Positions 17,147 through 26,042 of a DNA stretch of 64,000 nucleotides are shown one piece after another. The stretch is from Levilactobacillus zymae (GTDB lineage: Bacteria; Bacillota; Bacilli; Lactobacillales; Lactobacillaceae), in assembly GCF_032190635.1 (NCBI RefSeq), contig NZ_JAVLAS010000001.1:620001-684000 (forward strand), in the 5' to 3' direction. The first letter of the stretch is position 1; each line of letters opens with the position of its first letter. Under the pieces are notes generated by a model, which was not told the DNA's origin, searched no databases, and was given only the letters and a program-made list of their open reading frames with translations. The position numbers were made by a program, and so were the translations under genes.

Positions 17147-18062
17147 TGGAATCCTCCGAATCTAACATTGCTAAGAATTGATCTTCCAGACTAATCTGTT
17201 TCTTTTGCCAACTAATCGGGACAATGTTTTGCGTCACCAAGGCCTGAATAATTTTGGGGGATTTAGTAGGGGCTTGAATGGTTAGCGTCGTGTCTGCGCA
17301 GGTACTCCGAATAGCGCTTGCGCTTAAAACGCGTTGGGCCCGCAATGTCTCGTCTGCATTCACAAAAGTGACAATCAGGGGTTGCTGACGCTGGCCCAAG
17401 AAGTCTTGATAGTCAGTTTGGCGAATCAAACGACCGTGATTCAGAAAGCCGACATGGGTTAACATCTGTTCCATTTCTGCTAAGATGTGGCTCGAGAGAA
17501 AGACGGTGGTCCCTTTTTTAGCCAACTTCTGCAAAAGGAGTCGAACTTGGTTTAATCCCTGAGGATCCAAACCATTAGTTGGTTCATCGAGGAGCAGTAA
17601 TTCCGGTTCGTGAATTAACGCCTTAATCAATCCTATTTTTTGCCGATTTCCTAGTGACAACTCACGAACCCACTGATTACGATAGGCCGTGAGTCCTAAT
17701 TCGGCCATGTACTGTTCAATTCTATCCGCGCGAACGCCACTGGGAATCTCATGCAGCCGCGCATAAAGATCTAGATTTTCATAGGTGGTTAGCTGCGAAT
17801 AAGACTGAGGGGTTTCTATTAGATAGCCAATCTTATTCCAAAAATCATTTTTAACGTGCTGAACATCCTCGCCCAGCAGACGAACTGAACCGCTAGTTGC
17901 TTTGATCATGTTGAGTAAAATGCGCATCGTCGTCGTTTTTCCGGCACCGTTCAGTCCAATAAAACCATAGATACTACCAGTTGGAACTTGTAGATTAACC
18001 TGATTTAAAGCCGTCAACCCACCATATTGTTTAGTCAGATCTTTTGTTTCTATCGCGTTCAT
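17133..18062 (-). CDS. ABC transporter ATPase (BcrA / CcmA-like)
   Basis: 309-residue ATPase. Walker A is GLNGAGKTT (~37-45), the signature motif is LSLGNRQKIG (~134-143), Walker B LLLLDEP with D-loop TNGLDP, and H-loop SSHILAE. The signature is LSLGN rather than LSGGQ, a common variant in this family. A ~75-residue C-terminal extension (after ~220) is typical of drug/peptide resistance ATPases of the BcrA class. First gene of the TetR-controlled operon. The ribosome binding site is weak (GTGAG region), so translation may be modest. Confidence 0.88.
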   Translation of the reverse strand: MNAIETKDLTKQYGGLTALNQVNLQVPTGSIYGFIGLNGAGKTTTMRILLNMIKATSGSVRLLGEDVQHVKNDFWNKIGYLIETPQSYSQLTTYENLDLYARLHEIPSGVRADRIEQYMAELGLTAYRNQWVRELSLGNRQKIGLIKALIHEPELLLLDEPTNGLDPQGLNQVRLLLQKLAKKGTTVFLSSHILAEMEQMLTHVGFLNHGRLIRQTDYQDFLGQRQQPLIVTFVNADETLRAQRVLSASAIRSTCADTTLTIQAPTKSPKIIQALVTQNIVPISWQKKQISLEDQFLAMLDSEDSNAHN

Positions 18063-18081
18063 ATTTAACAGCTCACTTTCT

Positions 18082-18145
18082 TTAAGGTACCAGAGTACCT
18101 ATATGAGTACTCTGGTACCTTAACCCAGATTGAACGTGATGTCAA
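18082..18145 (-). promoter_or_regulatory. Promoter with 17-bp-armed TetR operator
   Basis: On the minus strand, TTGACA (18145-18140) and TAAGGT (18122-18117) are 17 bp apart. The -10 lies within one end of a perfect inverted repeat: TTAAGGTACCAGAGTAC (18082-18098), 8-bp spacer, GTACTCTGGTACCTTAA (18107-18123). Binding there would block the ABC operon. The inverted repeat and promoter spacing are seen directly; the assignment to the operon's TetR protein is inference. Confidence 0.8.
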
Positions 18146-18230
18146 CCGGGAAGTAAAGCTTATGGTGGGCAGACGGTAAAGCATTATGTGTTGCATTACT
18201 AACAACGTCCCCACTTAAAATTAGCCATAA

Positions 18231-18284
18231 AAATAGCCTGAGCCCCCCTTAGCGCTAAAGCGATTTGGGGTTCTCAGACTATTT
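18231..18284. terminator. Long hairpin terminator
   Basis: AAATAGCCTGAG / CTCAGACTATTT (one mismatch) with an inner CCCC...GGGG stem and A- or T-rich sequence on both sides; could stop transcripts from either strand between the two minus-strand units. Confidence 0.6.
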
Positions 18285-18312
18285 TGGTGACTAATGATTC
18301 AGGAGGGAATAA

Positions 18313-18960
18313 CTAAAGTTTTTCGATCGCGTCGTCGACCGGTGTGTCACCGTTAACGATGGTGACGATTTGCTTCGGCAGGGGATGCTTGACGATGGCC
18401 GCGACGGTCGCCGCGACGTCGGCTCTGGTGATTTGCCGGGTACCGTCGTCACCAGGGTTGGTGGTGATCTTACCGGTGGCGGCTTCGTTGGTCAGCAGGC
18501 CCGGCCGCACGATGGTGTAATCCAGGTTGGTGCGGTGTTGGAGCCATTCGTCGGCGTAGAACTTCGCCACGTAGTAGGGCCGGATGCTGGACTTGGCCCA
18601 AAAGGCCCGGTCGCCGGTTCCTAGCGCACTGACGATGATGAAGCGATTGATGTGGGCCAGCTCGGTCGCCTGCATGGCCTTGATGGCACCGTCCAGGTCG
18701 ATATTTAAGGTCATGTCGTCACCGGTACTGCCACCGGAGCCGGCGGAAAAGACCACCGTGTCGACCCCCTGCATGGCCGGTACTAGGGCCTCAGCGGTGC
18801 CCATGAGGTCCACCGTGCGCGCCTGACCACCGAGCTGTTGGATCGTGGCGGCCTGTTCGGCGTTGCGAATCCCGCCGTAGACGGTCTCGCCCGCGGTCGC
18901 TAATTGCTGAACGATCTGCTGCCCGACGTGCCCGTGTGCGCCGATTACTAAAGTTGTCAT
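18313..18960 (-). CDS. NAD(P)-binding Rossmann protein (NmrA/atypical SDR, YwnB-like)
   Basis: 215 residues. The N-terminal dinucleotide motif GAHGHVGQQIV (residues ~7-17, GxxGxxG) and the segment DTVVFSAGSGGS are typical of atypical short-chain dehydrogenases with an NAD(P)H-binding (NAD_binding_10) fold. YVAKFYADEWL (~128-138) retains a Tyr-x3-Lys-like spacing only partly, so catalysis is uncertain; many relatives are stress-induced quinone reductases or redox sensors. AGGAGG precedes the ATG. Monocistronic; the 328-bp gap to the next gene holds a GTTGTGCACAAC palindrome at 19074-19085 of unknown meaning. Confidence 0.8.
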   Translation of the reverse strand: MTTLVIGAHGHVGQQIVQQLATAGETVYGGIRNAEQAATIQQLGGQARTVDLMGTAEALVPAMQGVDTVVFSAGSGGSTGDDMTLNIDLDGAIKAMQATELAHINRFIIVSALGTGDRAFWAKSSIRPYYVAKFYADEWLQHRTNLDYTIVRPGLLTNEAATGKITTNPGDDGTRQITRADVAATVAAIVKHPLPKQIVTIVNGDTPVDDAIEKL

Positions 18961-19288
18961 GATTAAAAGGCCTCCTATAACTTAGGTAACTTAACTAATG
19001 CTTACCTTATCTGTTACTGACGCATTTGTCAGCTAAAACGACTTCCGGTTTTGACCCTAAATGGCCCATATGGGTTGTGCACAACTTTTTTTGGCCGAAT
19101 GGAGCCGTTTTGAATGGTTTTTCACGTGATAAGCCGTATAATGGACTTAAATATCCCGAGATGGTCAGGTCGTCGTTTCAACGGGGGGACGGTGTCGGCT
19201 GAATCTAAAATGAAACCGGTTTAGTTTTGCTGCGTATCACGGACCAACCGTCGTGCGGGAGAACTTAATGACAAAGGAGTCGTTTAAT

Positions 19289-20491
19289 ATGGCAACGATT
19301 TTAGTTCTAGGTGGCGGCTATGCGGGAATGCGGGCCGTAAAGTTTCTACAACGCGAAGTGCCTAATGATAACCAGATTATCTTAGTGGACAAATCGGGAA
19401 CCCACACCGAAAAAACGAATTTACACGAGGTCGCTGCGGGGACCATTGCCTCAGACAAGATTACGTATGAGATTAACGACGTGATTGGCAACCGGATCGA
19501 TTTTGTGCGGGATACGGTCACGAACATTGACGTGGACCACAAGCAGGTCACGTTGGCGACCCACGACCCAATTACTTATGATTATCTGATTGTGGGTTTG
19601 GGGTTCCAGTCCGAAACGTTTGGCTTAAAGGGCGCCGCGGAAAATGCCTTGCCGATGGATGATTTGGCGACCGCCGAAGCCGTCTATCAACATATTCAAA
19701 ACAAGGTTAAGGGTTACGGCGAAAGCCAAGATCCTAATGACTTGGTGGTAGCGGTCTGTGGTGCTGGCTTTACCGGTATTGAGCTGCTGGGTGAATTGAC
19801 CCAGTCGTTGCCGAAGCTACAGACGCGGTACAACACGCCGGCCATTAAGCTGGTGTGCCTGGAACGGTCCAAGAGCATCTTGCCGATGTTTGACAAGTCG
19901 CTGGGGGACTACGCCATGCGGTTTATGGCTAAGCACAACGTTGAGATGAAGCTGGGCTCCGCCATTGCCGAGATTAAGCCGGGAGCGGTTGTGTACACCG
20001 ATGAAGATGATCAGGAACACGAATTAGCGGCCAACACCATTGTCTGGACCGTTGGGGTGAGTGGCTCGCAGGTCATCGCCGATTCCGGTTTCGAACAGCG
20101 CCGTAATCGGGTTGTGGTCGAACCGGACCTGTCGTTAAAGGGCCATCCGGAAGTCTATATCGTGGGGGATGTCTCCGCGGTGATGGATCCAAGTAGTGAT
20201 CGTCCTTATCCAACCACGGCGCAGATTGCGTTAGCTGCCGGTGGTCAGGCCGCGAAGAACGTCGCGTTACAGTTACGGGGGAGTGGGACTCAGAAGTTTG
20301 TTTACAAGTCCAGCGGAACCGTGGCTTCCCTGAGTGATCGGGACGGAATTGGGGAGATTGGTGGCAGTAACCGTAAGGTGAAGGGTTACCCTGCATCTGC
20401 CCTGAAGAAGATCATTACGGACCGCTCACTTTTTGAAAGCGCCCACTTGAGTACCGTCTTCGCCAAAGGACGTTTCGATCTGTATCACTAA
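19289..20491 (+). CDS. ndh: Type II NADH dehydrogenase-like FAD oxidoreductase
   Basis: 400-residue flavoprotein of the NDH-2 family, which oxidises NADH and passes electrons to quinone at the membrane face without pumping protons. The N-terminal FAD motif is GGGYAGMRAVKFL (residues ~8-20), the NADH-binding motif is VCGAGFTGIELLGEL (~155-169), and the second FAD signature is VYIVGDVSA (~289-297). ATG 19289 has AAAGGAG 9 nt upstream; the frame is open further upstream without a better site. In lactobacilli this enzyme often serves extracellular electron transfer or respiration when menaquinone is supplied; none of the other genes of that pathway are here. It ends in a very strong terminator. 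Confidence 0.88.
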   Translation: MATILVLGGGYAGMRAVKFLQREVPNDNQIILVDKSGTHTEKTNLHEVAAGTIASDKITYEINDVIGNRIDFVRDTVTNIDVDHKQVTLATHDPITYDYLIVGLGFQSETFGLKGAAENALPMDDLATAEAVYQHIQNKVKGYGESQDPNDLVVAVCGAGFTGIELLGELTQSLPKLQTRYNTPAIKLVCLERSKSILPMFDKSLGDYAMRFMAKHNVEMKLGSAIAEIKPGAVVYTDEDDQEHELAANTIVWTVGVSGSQVIADSGFEQRRNRVVVEPDLSLKGHPEVYIVGDVSAVMDPSSDRPYPTTAQIALAAGGQAAKNVALQLRGSGTQKFVYKSSGTVASLSDRDGIGEIGGSNRKVKGYPASALKKIITDRSLFESAHLSTVFAKGRFDLYH

Positions 20492-20510
20492 AAATTACAA
20501 AATAAATCGA

Positions 20511-20544
20511 AAAAGCGGGTAGGCTGGGTAGCCTACCCGCTTTT
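20511..20544. terminator. Strong terminator after ndh
   Basis: AAAAGCGGGTAGGC / GCCTACCCGCTTTT, a perfect 14-bp stem with a 6-nt loop. The following ~340 bp up to the IS5 element hold no gene; an extended -10 (TGCTATAAT, 20817-20825) points rightward and may once have served the tetR gene beyond the element. Confidence 0.92.
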
Positions 20545-20884
20545 GATATGCTAAAATGGGGAAAAGGTTCCGTTTCGAGGTACCGCACTTCTTCGGAACA
20601 GTTACAACTTCCAGTTAAATTGGCTAATCGATTGATAACTTAAAGAGCGGTTAGGTTAGTCAAGTTGACCGGAAACCCAGGAAATGCCGGAACATTCTTG
20701 GACGATCGCGATTGCGCGTTTTCAAGCGACATAACAACCCCCTTAACGATTTTAGGGATAATTCTGTTTTTACTATCCATTGCACGCAAAAGTGTCGTAC
20801 AATAGAGCAGTAGTTATGCTATAATTAGGCCTATTCAATGAGTAAGTCATGTCATTTATATACATAACGAATTAGCAACTAACT

Positions 20885-21738
20885 AGGGTCCGTCTGAAAA
20901 CTACTTAAGTAAGATGCAAATTGAGGCAATGTAAACCGTAGCCAGATAAACATGAGCGAGCTTATCATAACGCGTTGCAATCCTACGAAAGTTCTTCAAC
21001 TGATTGAAGAAGTTCTCAATCAAATGGCGCTCACAATAAACGTGGTAATCACAGGTCCACTTGTCTTTGGTATTTTCCTTTGGCGGAATGGTATAGACGG
21101 CTGCTTTATCTTTAATATACTGGCGAAGTTTCGCGGTGCCATAGGCTTTATCCGCGATAATATTTGATTGAGAAATATCGAAGCCTTCCAGCAACTCACT
21201 GGCAACTTGGCTATCATGTACTTGACCACCTGTTAGGCGAAAACCCAAGGGATTCCCTAATCCGTCAACGAGTGCGTGAATCTTGGTCGTTCGGCCACCT
21301 CGACTTAGTCCAATAGCTTGATTTTCGACCATACATTCGGCGTTTTTTTTGCCCCAGTGGCCTTTTGATGCGCTCGAACGATCGTTGAATCTAAGCTCAA
21401 GTTTTCCATGTCGGGATTGTCAATCAATTCGAGAAAAACCTGTTCGAACAAGCCTGAACTTACCCAGGCTCGGAAGCGACTATACACCGTTTTCCAAGAG
21501 CCATAGCGTTCAGGTAGATCACGCCAAGGAGCCCCGCTGCGCATGAGCCAGAGGATAGCGTTGAGGGCGGTACGGTTGTCTAGGCTTGATGGACGGCCAG
21601 TCCGGTATGGCGGGAAGTATCCTTTGATTCGGTCCCACTGAGCATCTTCCAGTTCGTATCGTTTAGGTGTTGTCATCGGAATGCCTCGATTCGTTTTTCC
21701 TCAGATTATACCTGAATTTTTAGTTTTCAGACAGTCCC
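20885..21738 (-). mobile_element. IS5-family (IS427-group) insertion sequence
   Basis: 854-bp element. Inverted repeats GGGTCCGTCTGAAAACTA (left) and its near-complement GGGACTGTCTGAAAACTA (right, minus strand) bound it, and TA is duplicated at 20883-20884 and 21739-21740, the usual target for this group. It encodes a transposase in two overlapping frames. It lies between an orphan rightward promoter and a frameshifted tetR gene. Confidence 0.92.
20901..21676 (-). CDS. IS5/IS427 transposase, two frames joined by probable -1 frameshift
   Basis: The upstream frame (21676-21305, 123 residues, starting MTTPKRYELEDAQWDRI) holds the DUF4096-type N-terminal domain and the first catalytic Asp in LSLDSTIVRAH. 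The second frame (21332-20901) holds the rest of the DDE core, including IADKAYG and YCERHLIENFFNQLKNFRRI with the Y...R...E...K triad. They overlap, and a run of eight A (minus strand, 21350-21343) lies at the junction; a -1 slip there gives ...GAKKNAECMVENQAIGLSRGG, matching the continuous family pattern. So this is a normal programmed-frameshift transposase, not a broken one. Confidence 0.9.
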
Positions 21739-21873
21739 TAATCTGAAAATTTTAAATTTTGACAATTGGGTGGGCAACCCTCAATGTGATTGGCTAAGTC
21801 AACTAATTCCCGGGGGATGGTTGGGGATCACCCTGGCCGTTAAACCAGAGTACGGATGATTGGAGGTATCACG

Positions 21874-22432
21874 ATGGCTGCATCAGAAACTAAGGAACGA
21901 ATTGCGGAGTCCTTGGCTAAACCACAATACGTTTGACAAGATTACGGTTCGCGAGATTGCGGACGAAGCGGAAGTACACCGGAAGACGTTTTATTACTAC
22001 TTTGCGGATAAGTACGAACTCTTAGCGTTTGTCTATCAACGGTTCATCGTTGAGGCACCACGCCGTGAAAAACCGTTGACCATCACCTTAGAGAACTGGC
22101 GACCGGAAACGATTCAATTGTTTGAACGAATTGCTGATCACTCGAAGCTATTTTTAAACGCCTATCCCTATGATGATGGGGTCTGGCGACAGTCAACTAA
22201 CGAATTCGTCGCGGCACGGCTCTCCATTTTACTACATGCCATGCCCGAGTACCGTTACTTGAAGGAAGATGTGATTGACACGTCGGCAGAATTCATTGCG
22301 GCGGGAGCTATTGGCCTGATTAATAAGTGGGCCAATGATGGGTTTAAGGCCAGTCCCCGGACGGTCTTAGATCAGATTACCACGGCTAACCGGCTGTTTA
22401 ACGGTATTCTAGACCGTTGGAAATTAAGTTAA
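21874..22432 (+). pseudogene. TetR-family regulator with frameshift near codon 17
   Basis: GGAGG (21862-21866) correctly serves ATG 21874, giving MAASETKERIAESLAK, but that frame stops at TGA 21934. The remainder of a normal TetR protein (FDKITVREIADEAEVHRKTF onward, ending at 22432) continues in the next frame. Removing one C from the ACCA at about 21920 restores ...SLAKHNTFDKITVREI, so a single inserted base explains the break. The HTH is thus cut off from its start. The C-terminal part resembles regulators of the DhaS type with a TetR_C_8-like domain. It precedes the aldehyde dehydrogenase gene but its targets are unknown. A sequencing error is the alternative. Confidence 0.75.
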
Positions 22433-22442
22433 AGCAATGCGT

Positions 22443-22471
22443 AAGCAAGTCTGTGGGGGCTTGCTTTTTTT
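22443..22471 (+). terminator. Terminator after tetR remnant
   Basis: AAGCAAG / CTTGCTT followed by a T run. Confidence 0.8.
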
Positions 22472-22531
22472 GTGGCCTCAGTGCTAGTGAAATCGACGCG
22501 GCCAGCTTGAAATTAAAATCACAAATATAAA

Positions 22532-22545
22532 TGATAGCGCTTTCT
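22532..22545 (+). promoter_or_regulatory. Possible cre site upstream of the aldehyde dehydrogenase
   Basis: TGATAGCGCTTTCT matches the CcpA consensus TGWAARCGYTWWCA at 12 of 14 positions and lies 80 bp before the start codon. Carbon catabolite control of the downstream gene is inferred. Confidence 0.5.
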
Positions 22546-22624
22546 GAACGGCGGGTGTATAGTGATTGCAAGTGAGTCGGTAATTTGTGAAAAGACACTG
22601 TGATCGAACAAGGAGGAAACACAA

Positions 22625-24043
22625 ATGGCTTATCAAACAACGAATCCTTATACGAATGAAGTGGTCAAAACCTATCCCGAAGCGACTGACGCGGAGGTCG
22701 AAGCGGCCTTAGCGCAAGCACAAGCGCTCTACAAACGCTGGCGTAATGATCCCGTCTCGACGCGAACGCCCGTGCTACATAAGTTGGCCCAGATTTTCCG
22801 TGACGAAACCGATAGTTTGGCTAAGGTCCTGACTACCGAAATGGGCAAGCTTTTTGTGGAAGCGCAAGGCGAGGTTATCCTGTGTGCCGAGATTGCGGAA
22901 TACTACGCCGATCATGCCGAAGAATTTCTGCAACCGCGGCAGATTGCCTCGATTGCCGGGGACGCGCAGCTAGAAAACCACCCCTTAGGCGTGTTAATGG
23001 CCGTGGAACCCTGGAACTTCCCGTATTACCAAATCATGCGGATCTTTGCGCCGAACTTTGCGATTGGGGATCCAATTGTCTTAAAGCACGCGGCCATCAC
23101 GCCGGGATCGGCGTTAGCTTTTGAAGACGCTGTGCGGCGGGCCGGAGCACCGGCCGGGTCACTAACTAATCTGTTCTTGTCCTACGACCAAGTGTCCCAA
23201 GTGGTCGCCGATGATCGGGTTCAGGGCGTGGCTTTAACCGGCTCCGAACGGGGCGGCACCGCCGTGGCCGAAGTGGCTGGTAAGCACCTGAAAAAGACGA
23301 CCATGGAACTCGGGGGGACCGATGCCTTTATCGTGGCTCACGACGCCGACATGACGATGGTTAACAGCATTGCCCCGCGGGCGCGGCTGTACAATGCCGG
23401 ACAGGTCTGCACGTCATCCAAGCGCTTCATCGTCACCGAAAACCACTACGACGAATTCTTGGCTTCCTTGAAGCAGGCGTTTGCCGCCGTGAAGTTGGGT
23501 GACCCGCTGGACCCGACGACCTCGTTAGCGCCGATGAACTCCAAGAAGGCCAAGGAGAAACTGCAGGCCCAAGTAGACGCCGCGGTGGCTGGTGGTGCCA
23601 CGCTCGCCTTCGTGCACGATCCGGTGGAAAGTGACGGGCAGTTCTTCCTGCCAACCATCCTGACGAACATCACCAAGGACAACCCGGCTTACGGCAAGGA
23701 AATGTTTGGTCCGGTCGCCCAGGTTTATAAGGTTAAGGATGATGACGAGGCCGTTGAATTGGCTAACGACACCAACTACGGGTTGGGGGGCATCGTCTTT
23801 GCTGGTAGCGGCGACTACGGGGCTCAGCTGGCGTCGCGCATTGAGACCGGTCAAGTCTACGTCAACACCTTCTTTAGTTCGTTACCTGAACTCGAATTTG
23901 GTGGGGTCAAGCAGTCCGGCTACGGCCGCGAACTAGGCCGCGAAGGGATCTCCAGCTTTGTGAACCAAGAGCTGGTGGTCAAGCGCGACAAGCCCAACGA
24001 GAACGAATTTGGCGGGTTAGTCTTGCCGTTTCATTTAAACTAA
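22625..24043 (+). CDS. gabD: NAD(P)-dependent aldehyde dehydrogenase (succinate-semialdehyde dehydrogenase type)
   Basis: 472-residue aldehyde dehydrogenase, close to the usual length for this class. The catalytic Cys is C262 in GQVCTSSKRF, the general base Glu is E228 in TMELGGTDAF, and the cofactor-site segments EPWNFPYYQ and LTGSERGG are present; FGGVKQSGYGRE closes the family pattern. The ELGGTDA form, in place of the commoner ELGG.[ND]P, is typical of the SSADH-like group found in lactobacilli. AAGGAGG stands before the ATG. It is monocistronic between terminators. Natural substrate (succinate semialdehyde or another aldehyde) is not settled by sequence. Confidence 0.88.
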   Translation: MAYQTTNPYTNEVVKTYPEATDAEVEAALAQAQALYKRWRNDPVSTRTPVLHKLAQIFRDETDSLAKVLTTEMGKLFVEAQGEVILCAEIAEYYADHAEEFLQPRQIASIAGDAQLENHPLGVLMAVEPWNFPYYQIMRIFAPNFAIGDPIVLKHAAITPGSALAFEDAVRRAGAPAGSLTNLFLSYDQVSQVVADDRVQGVALTGSERGGTAVAEVAGKHLKKTTMELGGTDAFIVAHDADMTMVNSIAPRARLYNAGQVCTSSKRFIVTENHYDEFLASLKQAFAAVKLGDPLDPTTSLAPMNSKKAKEKLQAQVDAAVAGGATLAFVHDPVESDGQFFLPTILTNITKDNPAYGKEMFGPVAQVYKVKDDDEAVELANDTNYGLGGIVFAGSGDYGAQLASRIETGQVYVNTFFSSLPELEFGGVKQSGYGRELGREGISSFVNQELVVKRDKPNENEFGGLVLPFHLN

Positions 24044-24053
24044 GTGGTTGCAC

Positions 24054-24086
24054 AAGCCGGGGATTTTCGGTTGCCCCGGCTTTTTT
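24054..24086 (+). terminator. Terminator after aldehyde dehydrogenase
   Basis: AAGCCGGGG / CCCCGGCTT stem followed by T6. Confidence 0.9.
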
Positions 24087-24195
24087 AGTGGGACCAAGTT
24101 GGGGGTTAATCAATGCGTGGGGCCAATTATTTTAAATTTAACGGCGAGTATGCTAATCTGAGATGTAAGCACTTTCAGAAAGGGTGAATTTGAAG

Positions 24196-24945
24196 ATGAC
24201 AGATCGGTTAAACGGGAAAGTCGCCATCATTACGGGTGGCGTGGCAGGTATCGGCTTAGGAATTGCGGAATGCTACGTGCGTGAAGGCGCTAAGGTGGTT
24301 TTGACCGCCAACCATAACGTGGATGGTGGGAAGGCTGCCGTGGCCAAGTTCGGTGACGACGTCAGTCTGTTCGTGCAACAGGATGTCGCCAAAGAGGCCG
24401 ATTGGCAAAAGGTGATTGAGGCGACCTTAGCGAAGTTTGGTAAACTCGATATTCTGGTGAACAACGCCGGTATCGGGGGCATGAGCCCCATCATTGAAGA
24501 CCTGTCACTGGCTGATTGGCAGAAGGTCATCGATATTAACTTGACCGCCAACTTCTTGGGTGAGAAGTACGGCATCAAGGCCATGCAAAAGACCAACAAC
24601 GCCAAGGGCTCCATCATCAACGTCTCTTCCGTGGCCGGGTTAGTCGGGTTGCCAACCGCCCCAGCTTACTCTGCCAGCAAGGGGGGCACTCGGATGTTGA
24701 CCCACGCCACGGCATTGAACCTTGCCCACCGGGGAATTGACATTCGGGTTAATTCCGTCCACCCTGGCTGGATCGACACGGCCATCGTCCCGGCGGCCGC
24801 TAAGGAACAGCTGATTAAGACCATTCCGGTGGGCCACATGGGTGAACCCAAGGATATTGGGGAAGTCTGTGTCTACTTGGGAAGCGATGAATCGAAGTTT
24901 GCCAACGGGGCCGAATTTACGGTCGACGGGGCACAACGCGCTTAG
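24196..24945 (+). CDS. Short-chain dehydrogenase/reductase, related to R-specific alcohol dehydrogenase
   Basis: 249-residue classical SDR. The cofactor motif TGGVAGIG (residues ~13-20), NNAG (~90), catalytic Ser145 in NVSSVAG, and Tyr158-x3-Lys162 in YSASK are complete. The C-terminal HPGWIDT and [30 protein letters not shown] track the Lactobacillus R-specific alcohol dehydrogenase family closely, so it probably reduces ketones or oxidises secondary alcohols with NAD(P)H. ATG 24196 was preferred over an in-frame GTG at 24184 that lies inside the AAAGGG ribosome binding site. Stands alone before a terminator. Confidence 0.88.
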   Translation: MTDRLNGKVAIITGGVAGIGLGIAECYVREGAKVVLTANHNVDGGKAAVAKFGDDVSLFVQQDVAKEADWQKVIEATLAKFGKLDILVNNAGIGGMSPIIEDLSLADWQKVIDINLTANFLGEKYGIKAMQKTNNAKGSIINVSSVAGLVGLPTAPAYSASKGGTRMLTHATALNLAHRGIDIRVNSVHPGWIDTAIVPAAAKEQLIKTIPVGHMGEPKDIGEVCVYLGSDESKFANGAEFTVDGAQRA

Positions 24946-24976
24946 TCCTTTTCTTTTAAATTTAGCGAATCAGGCC

Positions 24977-25006
24977 AAAGACTCCGTTGGAAAACGGGGT
25001 CTTTTT
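24977..25006 (+). terminator. Terminator after SDR
   Basis: AAAGACTCCGTT / AACGGGGTCTTT (one wobble) with T5. Confidence 0.85.
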
Positions 25007-25105
25007 AATTGGCTGAAATGTGCAGGGGGGTAAGATAAGGACGGTTAATCGAGATGGGGAAGCAGGTAGGCGAGACGCAGGGCTAATGATGAAAGGGTGA
25101 CAGGG

Positions 25106-25981
25106 GTGAATCTTGAGGAGTTATCTTGGAATGATGATCTGAAAAAGATTTTTCTAGGGGAGCGGTATGATCGGCAAGCAATTAAGAATATTTTAATGGT
25201 GAAAGCCAGTGTTCGAAGAAAGGGTCAAGGGGTCGATTACGCTACGGAATCAGCCAGCCGTGAAGAATTTGAGAACTATCAGGTGGTTCAGGACGTCTTT
25301 AAGAAATTATTCGGATTATCTGGACATCTTGATACGGATGTCATGAATTCTTTTTGGACCACTTATAAATGCTTGCTCCAGCTTAATTATCCAAATGTGT
25401 TTACCCCCGAGGGATCCACCCGGGCCGATAATTTTGAGCCGTTGCGGAAACACCAAGGACCGCTCAGAGCGGAAATCGGGTATCCGCCGTTTGATAGTCC
25501 GGATTATTTAGAGATTGACCCCAAGTACCTAACGTATTTTAGGGAAAACTATCCTCAGTTTATCCTGACCGAGCGGATGATTTGGCCCGAGTTTTTAATG
25601 CAAAATTTCAATCAGTTTGAGCGAGTTCACGGTAATATCGAACTAATGCGGTTTGCCCGATTAACCCACACCATTGGGAATATCGTCGTGGTACCGAAGG
25701 GGTTCAATAGCTGCCGGGGCGGCGGGGATTATTGGGACCTAGGGTTGAATGAATTAAAGCTATTTCTCACCACTTGCGGGGTGTGGGACGCCTTTCTCGA
25801 AAAACACTACTTAAGGGACTACGTAGATGATGATGACCAGGTTAAAACTTTCTGGCAGCAGCATTTGACGGAGCGGAAACTACCCCAAACCGCAGCAGAG
25901 ATTGAGCAATTTCTAGTCAACATTAATTATGCCATTGAGCACCGGGGGCGGGACATCCTGGCCGCTCTTCGACGCCAGTGA
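25106..25981 (+). CDS. Hypothetical cytoplasmic protein, unrecognised
   Basis: About 291 residues, soluble, rich in charged and aromatic residues. I do not recognise the fold with confidence. Notable internal features are HTIGNIVVVPKGFNSCRGGG around residue 190 followed by DYWDLGLNELK, a pattern I associate with uncharacterised proteins of the DUF6994 type (weak recollection). GTG 25106 was chosen over GTG 25097 because GAAAGGG lies 8 nt upstream of it. Monocistronic, convergent with mntH, and ending at a strong bidirectional terminator. No mobile-element or defence neighbour that would explain its role. Confidence 0.65.
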   Translation: MNLEELSWNDDLKKIFLGERYDRQAIKNILMVKASVRRKGQGVDYATESASREEFENYQVVQDVFKKLFGLSGHLDTDVMNSFWTTYKCLLQLNYPNVFTPEGSTRADNFEPLRKHQGPLRAEIGYPPFDSPDYLEIDPKYLTYFRENYPQFILTERMIWPEFLMQNFNQFERVHGNIELMRFARLTHTIGNIVVVPKGFNSCRGGGDYWDLGLNELKLFLTTCGVWDAFLEKHYLRDYVDDDDQVKTFWQQHLTERKLPQTAAEIEQFLVNINYAIEHRGRDILAALRRQ

Positions 25982-26003
25982 CGGTTCAAATCAGGACAAC
26001 GTG

Positions 26004-26042
26004 AAAAAAGCATTTCACCTAGACGCGTGAAATGCTTTTTTT
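26004..26042. terminator. Bidirectional terminator
   Basis: AAAAAAGCATTTCAC / GTGAAATGCTTTTTT, perfect 15-bp stem with A and T tracts on either side, between convergent genes. Confidence 0.95.

Noticed and set aside
19074..19085. GTTGTGCACAAC as a Rex box for ndh
   Set aside because: Rex sites need TTGTGA-N6-TCACAA; the half-sites here directly abut, so only a palindrome of unknown meaning is recorded.
20901..21676. IS5 transposase as a pseudogene
   Set aside because: The two frames overlap at an A8 slippery run and join by a -1 slip to the normal family sequence, the standard expression mode for this group.
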